A stretch of DNA of 64,000 nucleotides from Hyphomicrobiales bacterium (GTDB lineage Bacteria; Pseudomonadota; Alphaproteobacteria; Rhizobiales; Rhizobiaceae): the NCBI GenBank assembly GCA_900469615.1, contig UBYA01000007.1, positions 62,001-126,000 on the forward strand. The letters are read 5' to 3'. A program made the position numbers and the translations under genes. The number at the start of each line of letters is the position of its first letter. Position 1 is the first letter of the stretch. A model generated the notes under the pieces. The model did not search any database, was not told the origin of the DNA, and saw only the letters and a list, made by a program, of their open reading frames with translations. Below are positions 56,301 through 63,602 of the stretch, piece after piece.

Positions 56301-56582
56301 CCCGCCATCCTTAATACCGCTTTGATAGGGGCGCACTTCGGTGGCAAAGCCGTTGGCTTCAACCAGATCGCGCCACTTCACATCAAGAAAGACATTAGCC
56401 GGACTCTGAATTTCCCACAGCAGACGCTCGCCTGCTCCAAATTCAAAGGATGCCATTTTCTTGGTGACGCCTTCGCCGGGGCGCAGCCCCGAACCTCGAA
56501 GCACATCGAAAAGCGCCCGTCGCAGGGCTATGGGGCGTTCCTGCTCATTTTCATCGAGGCGCGCCTCAAAATTCGTCCACAT
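53343..56582 (-). CDS. mcrB: McrB-type AAA+ GTPase with inserted EVE/PUA-like domain
   Basis: A 1079-residue motor of a McrBC-type restriction system. Walker A G-P-P-G-T-G-K-T spans 568-575. Walker B is L-I-I-D864-E865-I-N-R, and the McrB-specific guanine-recognition motif N-T-A-D is at 918-921 (GTMNTADRS). Between Walker A and B, roughly residues 640-800, lies an extra segment: GGLIHLGWGGDIDW, then LQVGDYVVISDGRDSYRAFGRVSGEYYF and HRRRVEWIW. This resembles the EVE/PUA-like readers of modified bases. The first 500 residues are a large unrecognised region, replacing the usual DUF3578 reader. ATG at 56582 follows the helicase stop with zero gap. Confidence 0.9.
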   Translation of the reverse strand: MWTNFEARLDENEQERPIALRRALFDVLRGSGLRPGEGVTKKMASFEFGAGERLLWEIQSPANVFLDVKWRDLVEANGFATEVRPYQSGIKDGGRHSALSRDWSFGDADCFVVRIDNAESLSRLIGVLLRSDDELVLNPAAVTRWIEQLRHFFPALDRFDRPDPLFDEAERTYKLQIAAELKAAITQADSDQALADAVNAALVKSNLLDWRAYWPMSSKGDADREKLWPALRTLVDAALGTPDGHAAALEVFVQAWIAAVPDGKPDPARQIAEFLFLHLSPEDGIYIRHSVRQDLWREAVGRRFPDHPSMADTYRDERRFMKAVRSAFADRGLAPRDMIDVQGALWIVHNYKDEDLAAFSREAVETAMDAYDSYRQSKAHSSIFDVFGEPRDYWVRSTRDRPSRIYPSKPIVGFLRDKTQLNGGWGQKADAAAQLHNAGYIIVDSDDAPVTPPERYAHLIGDADRIRLCARNYYVEPAREKGASEVAIRAGDLGRDMGLLDRHPAICSALGSEKFQQLAQVPPPTNTLPNPSSSTVFTYQLASAKGHPTMTIAPATAMPAATNLILYGPPGTGKTYATAWEAVRLCLGDVVADPLRENRDAVMMEYRRLASEGRIEFVTFHQSFSYEDFVEGLRPTTSLEQEGDDEVASTSGGFSLKPHAGVFKIISERARLDTGDAPAKRLDRSRAIYKIALGQRGSQEDRIREGLDGGLIHLGWGGDIDWSDERFDDFEEIRKAWNDQKDPDASGKDPNIEMLYAFRSGLQVGDYVVISDGRDSYRAFGRVSGEYYFDADAAVHPHRRRVEWIWRDDNGAERGPFYARNFRRQAAYRLDPDRIDWDALEAVVIDPNAERPVAGARPHVLIIDEINRANISKVFGELITLLEVDKRLGCENEVRVRLPYSGTSFGVPANLHIIGTMNTADRSIALLDTALRRRFTFCELMPDVEKLRRALTARQLNAENFDGINLCKLLHTLNERIEFLFDREHQIGHAYFTGCRNRADVEDVMRHKIIPLLAEYFYEDWSKVAAVLGDNDSTNGANGAHFLEAKRLKAPAGFVDEELGGDKWRWSVKASFDFSDFAA

Positions 56583-59500
56583 TCAAAGAACTCCAAACTC
56601 GGGCAATGCGCACAGGGTATTGACGAGGCGCATTTGTTCGACAGTGTCGCATTTGGCTTCGCGCAGCCGAGGTGAGCCGAACACGAGCGCCAGGCCTTTG
56701 GCCCGCGAGACGGCGACGTTGATTCGGTTGAGCGAAAACAGGAAATCCATGCCGCGGGGCGTTTCCTCGACCGTCGACGCGGTCATGGAAACTAGGCAGA
56801 CTGGCGCCTCCTGCCCCTGAAACTTGTCCACCGTCCCGACACGGATAGCGGCGGGCAAGGCATCCTGTAGGGCGTTGACCTGAGCATTGTAAGGCGCGAC
56901 GACGATGATGTCGGCCGGACATACGGGGCGCGTTGTCCCATCTTTGTCGGTCCAAGTTCCCCTCAGCAGATCTGTGATCGTCGCCTTAATGGCAGCGACT
57001 TCCTCAGCCGCGACCTGGGCGTTGCCCTCATGCGTGACCGGTACCCAGAAAGCGCCGGCCTCGGGACCGCCTGTCCCGCCTATAGCTTGGACGGCAGTAT
57101 CAGGAGCGCTGGTGAGCCGGCCTTCATAGACCTGCCGCGATATGAACGCGCAGACATCGGGATGCATCCGGCGCGAAGCCGGCAGGAAAATGCCGCGATC
57201 GGGCGGGATCGTGGCATGATCGCCCAGCATCCATTCCAGGCAAGACAGGTTTGCCGGATAAGGATGCGCACCCTGGATAACCTGCGGCAATTGACGCGGA
57301 TCGCCGACCAGCACGATGTTGCGCGCACACCGACCCATAGCGACCATATTGGCCAGCCCAACCTGCCCGGCCTCATCGACGAACAGCCAATCGAGCGCCT
57401 GCTCCTGTTCGGGGCGGGCAAAGAAGAAGGCCGTGCCGCCCACCACATGGGCGCGGTGCCATATAGGATCGTCATTGGCGGTGGAGCGGATGACATCGAT
57501 AAAATCGTCGGAATAGCCGTCCTCGCCGCTCCCGACCTTATGAGCGATGCACAGGCCACGGACAGGGTCGCCATCGTCCTGCGCCGCGACGCATCCCATC
57601 AGCACATTGCGGATGGCCTCATGACTGTTCGAAGTAACACCAACGCGGTAGCCCTGGCGCACCAGCGACAAGATTGCCCGTGCGGTGACATAGGTCTTGC
57701 CGGTTCCCGGTGGCCCCTGGATCGGCAGCACAGTGCCGTCCATGGCTGCAATTGCCGCGATCGTTCCCGGTAGCGGATCAGCGCCATTCAGTAGATCCGA
57801 GCGAGCGCCTGTCACAAGACGCGGGGCGGCGCGCGCCAGAAGATCATCGATCGCTGTCAGGCGGCGGGCACCGCATTGATCCTCGATCACGTCATGTAAC
57901 GCCGCGGCAATGACGTCCGTATTCAACGGCCAGTCGGGATGCAACGTCAGACGGTCAGCCAAAAAATGGGCTTTACGGGGACCGACCTTGAGCGTGACGA
58001 TCCGCGTGGTTCGATCCAGTTCCTCAATGCTAACACTGGCCGGTGGCCCATCGAGGACCGGGACAGTTGCACTTCGACCTGCACGCAGCTTGGTTTCCTG
58101 CTGCGGAAAGCGATAGCGACGCATCGTCGAGCGTTTGACCGGTTCTGCGGGGTCGATGGCTTCGAGACCCGCCAACGCATCGAGATCGTCGATCAGGTCA
58201 TCCTCGTCCTTGCCTGCGCTGTCAAAAACCGCCCATTGCGCCGGCTTGGCTTCGCGTTTGTGAAACTGGCCGAGATTGAACAACATGTCCTGTCGGTCTG
58301 GTGGCAGGTCGGTCGCAGCGAGCTTCGCGCGCAGAGCCTGCGTTTCGGCGTCTTCCTCGACCTCCTTATCGCCGGCATCCATGGTCAGAACCGGCCACGG
58401 CGCAGCAGGCCGGATGCTGACCAGCCAGTCGCGCAACTCCTCTGTCGAGAGACAATCGATGCGGTTGTAGTCCTCGATCTCATCGAGAATCTGCTGTTCG
58501 CCCGTTTCACGCCAGTGCTCATAAGCCACGACCGATCCGCCCGCCGTTTTCACCTCCCCATCGCGTTCGCGCCCATAGAAAGCTTCCATCGACTTGATAG
58601 AGTAGTTGGCTTCCGAGCCGATGAGCGCGCCGCGCACCACGGCAAAAAGATCGACAAAGCGCCGCTCACGGAGCAGGCGGTCTAAGAAGGCCTCTCCGAT
58701 CCCGTACTTGGCGGTCAGTCGCCGCAAGGCGGTGATCTCGTAGGACGCATAGTGATAGATGCGCGCTTGGGGAAAAGCGCTGAGCCTGTCCCGAAAGAAA
58801 TCCAGCAACTTGGACAAGGCCATGGCCTCTGCGGCATGGTCATGCGCCCAGAAGGTATTGAACTGACCTTCGACCCAGACGCCGTGCAGATATTCAAGTC
58901 CGCCTTGGTAATGTGGATCGCCCTCAATATCGTAGAATATGTCGCCCGGCTGCGGCTCAGGCAGCAGATCGAAACCCTTGCCAGGCTCGCGCAATCGCAG
59001 CTCGAAAGCGGGCGCCCCGGTCTTGCGGGCATGTTGCAGACGGGCCTGAGTCACCAGGCGCGCCCGTGTGTTTTCAGCCATGCCGCGGATCGGATGATCC
59101 AGTTCTGCCAGCGCTTCCATCGTTGCAATGCCGGATGTCTCGAGTTTTTTGACCTGACTGCGGCTGATATTGGCAACGTTGAACAGGCTGTCCTCTGCCT
59201 TCCAAATGTTGTCGCAATGATCGCCCCAGCGGCAGAGTCCGCAATCGGCACAGGGAATCGGCCTGGTCGGGATCGGGTTGCTCAGAAAGGCCTCAAGCCG
59301 CTGGCGCGCCATTCGCGCATAGGCTTGATAGTCGGCGAGCCGCAACTGCGCCCTAGTCCCATCTCCGAGTTCGACATGGGCATATTCGGGGGCGACACCC
59401 TGAATCTCGGCCAAGAGGTCCGAGTAAAGCACCAGTTGCAGTACATGTTTGGGATGGGGACGCCGCTTGAGTTTGGTGTCGGTGACTTCATAGCTGAAGG

Positions 59501-59876
59501 GGCCAAGCTCCGAGGGGCGCTCGACGCGCTCGAGAAAATCCGACCAGCCACCCCAATTCTCGCCGAGCAGCGCTCCCTGGAAAACGATCTGTGGTCCTCC
59601 CGCCAGTGCGACACGCGTCGCCTCCGCGTTTTCGGCAATGTCAGACCGAGCGATCTCGACAACAGAAACGCCCGAAGCCTTCAGCCTAGCCAGATGGGCA
59701 GCCTCATGGGCATCGCCCTGTTTCTGGAGCAGAACTGCGTCATCGCTGTCATCGCGGGGCACAGGGCCTTTGCCCTGCATAAATGCGAGATCGAGCGCAG
59801 TCGCATGGGTACACCCCATGAACCGCATCAGATCTGATGCGGACAACAGTATCCGGCCTCCGTCTCTAATTCGCAT
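56583..59876 (-). CDS. TM0106-type nuclease fused to SF1 (UPF1-like) helicase
   Basis: First gene of the operon, 1097 residues. A RecB/Cas4-like nuclease occupies about 1-225, with T-D133-T-K135 and a four-cysteine cluster C209-C212-C215-C221 (likely Fe-S). An RNase H-like domain follows at about 310-480: FYDIEGDP (Asp316, Glu318), IYHYASYE and YNRIDCLSTEE. The C-terminal half is a superfamily 1 helicase: GPPGTGKT at 721-728, VDEAG at 833-837, GDPRQLPQV, GTVDKFQGQE and NVAVSRAK. I chose ATG 59876 because AAGGGGA precedes it; the frame continues to 60008 but would overlap the divergent gene. Zero gap to mcrB. Confidence 0.9.
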   Translation of the reverse strand: MRIRDGGRILLSASDLMRFMGCTHATALDLAFMQGKGPVPRDDSDDAVLLQKQGDAHEAAHLARLKASGVSVVEIARSDIAENAEATRVALAGGPQIVFQGALLGENWGGWSDFLERVERPSELGPFSYEVTDTKLKRRPHPKHVLQLVLYSDLLAEIQGVAPEYAHVELGDGTRAQLRLADYQAYARMARQRLEAFLSNPIPTRPIPCADCGLCRWGDHCDNIWKAEDSLFNVANISRSQVKKLETSGIATMEALAELDHPIRGMAENTRARLVTQARLQHARKTGAPAFELRLREPGKGFDLLPEPQPGDIFYDIEGDPHYQGGLEYLHGVWVEGQFNTFWAHDHAAEAMALSKLLDFFRDRLSAFPQARIYHYASYEITALRRLTAKYGIGEAFLDRLLRERRFVDLFAVVRGALIGSEANYSIKSMEAFYGRERDGEVKTAGGSVVAYEHWRETGEQQILDEIEDYNRIDCLSTEELRDWLVSIRPAAPWPVLTMDAGDKEVEEDAETQALRAKLAATDLPPDRQDMLFNLGQFHKREAKPAQWAVFDSAGKDEDDLIDDLDALAGLEAIDPAEPVKRSTMRRYRFPQQETKLRAGRSATVPVLDGPPASVSIEELDRTTRIVTLKVGPRKAHFLADRLTLHPDWPLNTDVIAAALHDVIEDQCGARRLTAIDDLLARAAPRLVTGARSDLLNGADPLPGTIAAIAAMDGTVLPIQGPPGTGKTYVTARAILSLVRQGYRVGVTSNSHEAIRNVLMGCVAAQDDGDPVRGLCIAHKVGSGEDGYSDDFIDVIRSTANDDPIWHRAHVVGGTAFFFARPEQEQALDWLFVDEAGQVGLANMVAMGRCARNIVLVGDPRQLPQVIQGAHPYPANLSCLEWMLGDHATIPPDRGIFLPASRRMHPDVCAFISRQVYEGRLTSAPDTAVQAIGGTGGPEAGAFWVPVTHEGNAQVAAEEVAAIKATITDLLRGTWTDKDGTTRPVCPADIIVVAPYNAQVNALQDALPAAIRVGTVDKFQGQEAPVCLVSMTASTVEETPRGMDFLFSLNRINVAVSRAKGLALVFGSPRLREAKCDTVEQMRLVNTLCALPEFGVL

Positions 59877-59994
59877 AAAGGTCCCCTTCGCGAGCGCAGT
59901 CCCAACAAGAGATGCATCTCGACAGACTGCAACCTCTGACATACTGTGTGTGGGTGTCAATATCTGACATGGCTCACAATCGGGACTCGGATTT
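59877..59994. promoter_or_regulatory. Divergent promoter with repeated TCTGACAT operator elements
   Basis: The 118-base spacer between the five-gene operon and the WYL gene holds TCTGACAT twice (59935-59942 and 59963-59970, 28 bases apart). It also holds a palindrome TGTCA-ATATC-TGACA (59955-59969). On the minus strand TGTCAA reads as a perfect TTGACA -35 element inside the palindrome, though no good -10 follows at the usual distance. A WYL repressor acting here is likely by analogy with autoregulated defence loci. Confidence 0.55.
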
Positions 59995-60978
59995 ATGTCG
60001 TTTGCCAAGGCTCAGGACCTGGTCAGGCTGGCGCGGTTGGCTGCCACACGGCGGACCGGAATTTCCCTCGATGAGATCTGTGAAGAATTCGGTGTCTCCC
60101 ACCGCACGGCGCAACGCATGACCGACGCGCTGGAAACTATCTTTACCAACGTCGACGCGCTGGACGGCCCGGACCGTCGGCGGCGGTGGCGCGTCGCCGA
60201 CCCTAAGCTCGAACGACTCCAGCCCCGTCTGGAGACGGCGGTCGAGGCGTTGGAGATCGCCGGTAGAACGGCGCGAAGCGATGGTCGCCTGCGCCACGCC
60301 GCTGCGCTCGATGACCTACGCGACGGACTTCTGGCCCGTCTGACGCCGCGAGACGCCCGTCGCACAGAAGCCGATGTCGAAGCTGTCCTTTTGGCGATGG
60401 GATCCGTCACCCGCCCAGGCCCGAGGGTTAATCTGGCACCGGCGGTACTGGACGCGGTGATCGAGGGACTACGCGGCCCGTTCCGCTTGCGGCTACGCTA
60501 CAGAAGCGAGGACTCACCCGAACGGATCATCGAGCCGCATGGTCTTCTGCTGGGGCATCGCAGCTATTTGGTGGCGCGTCAGCCGGCGCGCGGTGAAGAC
60601 ATACTGAACTTCCGCATGGACCAGATCCTGAGCGCCCAGACCCTGGATGAGAGCTTCACCCTGAAGCCCGGCTTTTCGCTGGAGGAATATGCAGCCCAGT
60701 CCTTCGGCGTTTACCAAGATCCCGCGCAATATGACGAGGTCATTTGGCGTTTCTCACCCCATGCGGCAGCGCGGGCGGCCGAGTTTTGCTTTCACCCGCG
60801 ACAGGTTGCGGAAATGCAGGAAGATGGTGGTCTGATCGTGCGCTTTCATGCAGCCGGCTGGCTTGAGATGGCTTGGCACCTCTATCAATGGGGCGATGCG
60901 GTGGAAGTCATTGCGCCCGAGGGATTGCGTACCTTGGTTGAAAACCACCGCAGGAGCGATTTCGACTCTCTGCCATGA
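59995..60978 (+). CDS. WYL-domain transcriptional regulator
   Basis: A 327-residue regulator of the DeoR/PafBC type often paired with defence systems. The N-terminal winged helix is VRLARLAATRRTGISLDEICEEFGVSHRTAQRMTDALE. The WYL domain runs from about 160 to 235 (PFRLRLRYRSEDSPERIIEPHGLLLGHRSYLVARQPARGED), where the W-Y-L core reads S-Y-L, and a C-terminal WCX-like extension follows. It is divergent from the five-gene operon across a short spacer with repeated elements. It overlaps the HEPN gene by four bases (ATGA). Likely a ligand-sensing repressor of the locus. Confidence 0.9.
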   Translation: MSFAKAQDLVRLARLAATRRTGISLDEICEEFGVSHRTAQRMTDALETIFTNVDALDGPDRRRRWRVADPKLERLQPRLETAVEALEIAGRTARSDGRLRHAAALDDLRDGLLARLTPRDARRTEADVEAVLLAMGSVTRPGPRVNLAPAVLDAVIEGLRGPFRLRLRYRSEDSPERIIEPHGLLLGHRSYLVARQPARGEDILNFRMDQILSAQTLDESFTLKPGFSLEEYAAQSFGVYQDPAQYDEVIWRFSPHAAARAAEFCFHPRQVAEMQEDGGLIVRFHAAGWLEMAWHLYQWGDAVEVIAPEGLRTLVENHRRSDFDSLP

Positions 60979-61670
60979 GACAACGGGAACAAAACGGAAT
61001 GACGACCAAGACAGCCATCACCCATGCTGAGCTGAAGACCAAGCAGCGTGCAGTCCGCGAGGCTTTTCCGCAGACAATGAGCTTGCGTGTCCATCGCGCC
61101 ATTAGCTGGATCGGACGCGCTGAGGCCTGCGGAGCAGATGCCGATGCTCGCTTTATCTTCCTGTGGATAGCATTTAACGCCGCATACGCCGACGAGGGCG
61201 AATTCCAAACAATCCAGCCGGGCGAGCGCGCCGCCTTCACCGACTTTTTCGGCCGGCTGATCGCACTCGACAATCAGAGGCGGATCCACGGCGCGATCTG
61301 GCAGCGTTTTTCTGGCCCCGTGCGGCTGCTGATGGACAACCGCTACGTCTTCCATCCATTCTGGCAGCACCATAACGGAATTCCGGGTTTTGAGGATTGG
61401 GAGGAGCGCTTCAAAGCGTCCTCACGTGCTTTTGCGCAGGCGTTTCAGAGCGGCGACACCCAGCGTCTACTCAGCTTCGTCTTCGACCGGCTATACGTAC
61501 TGCGAAATCAACTCGTCCATGGCGGCTCAACCTGGAACAGCAGCGTAAACCGCACTCAGGTCCAAGATGGCGCCGCCATCCTAGGCTTCCTTATGCCCAT
61601 TTTCGCTGATCTGATGATGGACAATCCCGACCAAAACTGGGGCAAGCCCTTTTATCCAGTCGTGCCCTGA
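60975..61670 (+). CDS. HEPN-domain protein, candidate RNase
   Basis: A 231-residue, mostly helical protein. Near the C-terminus LRNQLVHGG gives the HEPN catalytic motif R-x4-H (Arg177, His182), the signature of many ribonuclease toxins. The N-terminal part (HRAISWIGRAEACGADADARFIFLWIAFNAAYAD) fits the first helices of a large HEPN fold. A second start at 60999 is possible. It is translated in coupling with the WYL regulator, so the two genes are one unit. An RNase effector triggered by infection is a reasonable inference; the gene could instead be a HEPN antitoxin-like or Apea-type protein. Confidence 0.7.
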   Translation: MRQREQNGMTTKTAITHAELKTKQRAVREAFPQTMSLRVHRAISWIGRAEACGADADARFIFLWIAFNAAYADEGEFQTIQPGERAAFTDFFGRLIALDNQRRIHGAIWQRFSGPVRLLMDNRYVFHPFWQHHNGIPGFEDWEERFKASSRAFAQAFQSGDTQRLLSFVFDRLYVLRNQLVHGGSTWNSSVNRTQVQDGAAILGFLMPIFADLMMDNPDQNWGKPFYPVVP

Positions 61671-61767
61671 ATGCCAGGGGGTGTGCGCCAAAGTTCCCAG
61701 AGGGTCTGCTTACCCAACGGGCGCGAATCCAGTGCCGCTTGGTGAAGGCAAAATTCAGCTAACCTGT

Positions 61768-62784
61768 TCATATGTCCGAACCATTGGCCCGCGCTTCTAT
61801 GTCAGCGCATCGTGCCATCAGTGCGTCGAACGGCTCCGCGTCATCGAAGAGTAGCCCATCCTCGACCATGCGGGCATAGTCTTCCTTAAGCGCCTTTGCA
61901 CAGTCGCCGACCGGAACGAGTTGCAAGCCGCCGTTCACCGCCGTGGTGTAGTCGATCGGCGTGCGGTCGGGGGACTTCTCCTCGAAAAACATAGACTTGT
62001 GGCGCGCGACAGCGTTGGCCAAGGCGCGATCGGCGAAAGCGGCAACGGCGAAGCCGGCTTCATCCAGGCGGACAACATCGTGCCAGTGTCGCGCAAAACG
62101 ATCTCCGCGCAGCCTTTCCTGGAGGCAGAAGACATGGATCGCCGTCGCCTTCTCCCAGAAGGTCCGCTCGGCGTGCATGACGCGCGGTCGTGCTGTAGGG
62201 AACACCAGTCCGTCGATCAGGCCGGCAGCATCGCAGACGACGTCGCGCAGGCTCGCCGGTTCACCCGTCGAGCGGGCGCCGAACTCCAACATGACGCTGG
62301 GCGCGACATAGCCGGACCCGGTCGCGGTCGCCTCGTAGTCTATAAAGAGTTTGTCGTCCTCGACGCGTACCGCTGCCGCCAATCCTTCGGCGGCAAGCGC
62401 ATTTGCGATCACCGGCTGTGCGGCCTCCCGAACCCATGCCGGCAACCGCTTGCGGACCTCGCTGGACCAGCGCTTTTCTTCGCTTCGCGTTTTCGGCAGT
62501 CCTTCGCCATTGTCCCCGACCAGATCGGGTGCGATCGCACGAATGTCATAAGTCAGATCCACGTCCTCCGAAAACCGGTGGATGACCTGATAGGCTTTCG
62601 ACAGCGAGGTGCCGCCCTTGAATACCAGATGCTCGCCAAGCGGTGCTGCGTAAAGGGTCGCGAGTGCCCACACCACCCACACATCCTTTTCGAGAAGATG
62701 GGTAGGACGGCCCGAACGGTCGGCGACGACGCCCAGCGCATCGCGCCGATCCTCGTCTGAAAGCTGGAGAAAGACGTCAGCCAT
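61768..62784 (-). CDS. AbiEii-type nucleotidyltransferase toxin
   Basis: A 338-residue member of the AbiEii/AbiGii family of type IV toxin-antitoxin systems. The nucleotidyltransferase site reads LVFKGGTSLSK (Gly57-Gly58-Thr-Ser60) and SEDVDLTYD (Asp74, Asp76). The later FWEKATAIHVFCLQERLRGDRFARHWHDV block is standard. I take ATG 62784 because it overlaps the AbiEi stop by eight bases; the frame runs further upstream. AbiEii-type enzymes transfer nucleotides to tRNA acceptor ends in characterised cases. Confidence 0.9.
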   Translation of the reverse strand: MADVFLQLSDEDRRDALGVVADRSGRPTHLLEKDVWVVWALATLYAAPLGEHLVFKGGTSLSKAYQVIHRFSEDVDLTYDIRAIAPDLVGDNGEGLPKTRSEEKRWSSEVRKRLPAWVREAAQPVIANALAAEGLAAAVRVEDDKLFIDYEATATGSGYVAPSVMLEFGARSTGEPASLRDVVCDAAGLIDGLVFPTARPRVMHAERTFWEKATAIHVFCLQERLRGDRFARHWHDVVRLDEAGFAVAAFADRALANAVARHKSMFFEEKSPDRTPIDYTTAVNGGLQLVPVGDCAKALKEDYARMVEDGLLFDDAEPFDALMARCADIEARANGSDI

Positions 62785-63370
62785 AGGCCGCCTTTCCGAC
62801 ACTCTGCGCAAGCCATGTCGGAAACTGCGGCGCGGCGGCAACCAATTCACCAAACACGCCGGGCGGCATCTTCCGCTTCAATGCCGCCAGCGCGGCTTCC
62901 GCCCTTTCGGGGCCGAGCCAGGCCAGTGCACGTACGGCCTCCCCTGCCGGGCGATTCGCCAAGGCCAATTGCCAGCGCGGTGCGTGCCGCAATTCCACGA
63001 CCTGCTTGCCCAGGTGCATTTTCCGGCTGCGCCCGGAGGTCAAATAAACCGAGCGGACGGGCACCTGCGTCGTTAGACCAAGGGCGTTCGCCGCCGCAGC
63101 GCCGTTCGAGACGATGATCTCTCCTTTTTGGGTGGCAAGCGCCTCAACCGCCTGCTCGACCGAAGGCGCGCGCGTACCGAAGCGGCTGGCTATGGGACGC
63201 AGATAAACGCCACGACCGGCACGGATGAGCTGCCCGCGCTCGGACAGACGCAACAGTGCCTGATCCACAGCGGCCCGATTTCCGAGGTGGAGCAAGCCCT
63301 TGGCGGACACGGGAGCGCCTTCGGGCAATCCCGTTGCATGGGCCAGAATTTGTTCGGTCAGCCGTGCCAT
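62777..63370 (-). CDS. AbiEi-type antitoxin (DUF6088 family)
   Basis: A 197-residue winged-helix antitoxin preceding and overlapping the AbiEii gene. The N-terminal part ARLTEQILAHATGLPEGAPVSAKGLLHLGNRAAVDQALLRLSERGQLIRAGRGVYLRP is the DNA-binding domain. The C-terminal part includes RSVYLTSGRSRKMHLGKQVVELRHAPRW, the usual body of the family. AGGAGAAAG precedes the ATG at 63370. AbiEi proteins commonly repress their own promoter, which should lie in the 232-base gap before the ArdC-like gene. Confidence 0.88.
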   Translation of the reverse strand: MARLTEQILAHATGLPEGAPVSAKGLLHLGNRAAVDQALLRLSERGQLIRAGRGVYLRPIASRFGTRAPSVEQAVEALATQKGEIIVSNGAAAANALGLTTQVPVRSVYLTSGRSRKMHLGKQVVELRHAPRWQLALANRPAGEAVRALAWLGPERAEAALAALKRKMPPGVFGELVAAAPQFPTWLAQSVGKAAYG

Positions 63371-63602
63371 TGTCTTTCTCCTGTCGGAAATATACGCGAG
63401 TTTCTGACAGTTTTCAAGGAAGCCCGTAGGAATGCGTCCGGATATGGGGGGAAGGCATTCCCCTGCGGCCGAGCCAATGTCTCGACCGACCCCTTCTGCG
63501 GGGAGACCCCGCAACGCCCCCGAGAGTGAAAGTGCGGACGGGTTTTCCGTGACGGGTTGAGGGCTGGGAGAGAGGCTCCCGGCGCCCGTTGCGGAGATCC
63601 GC

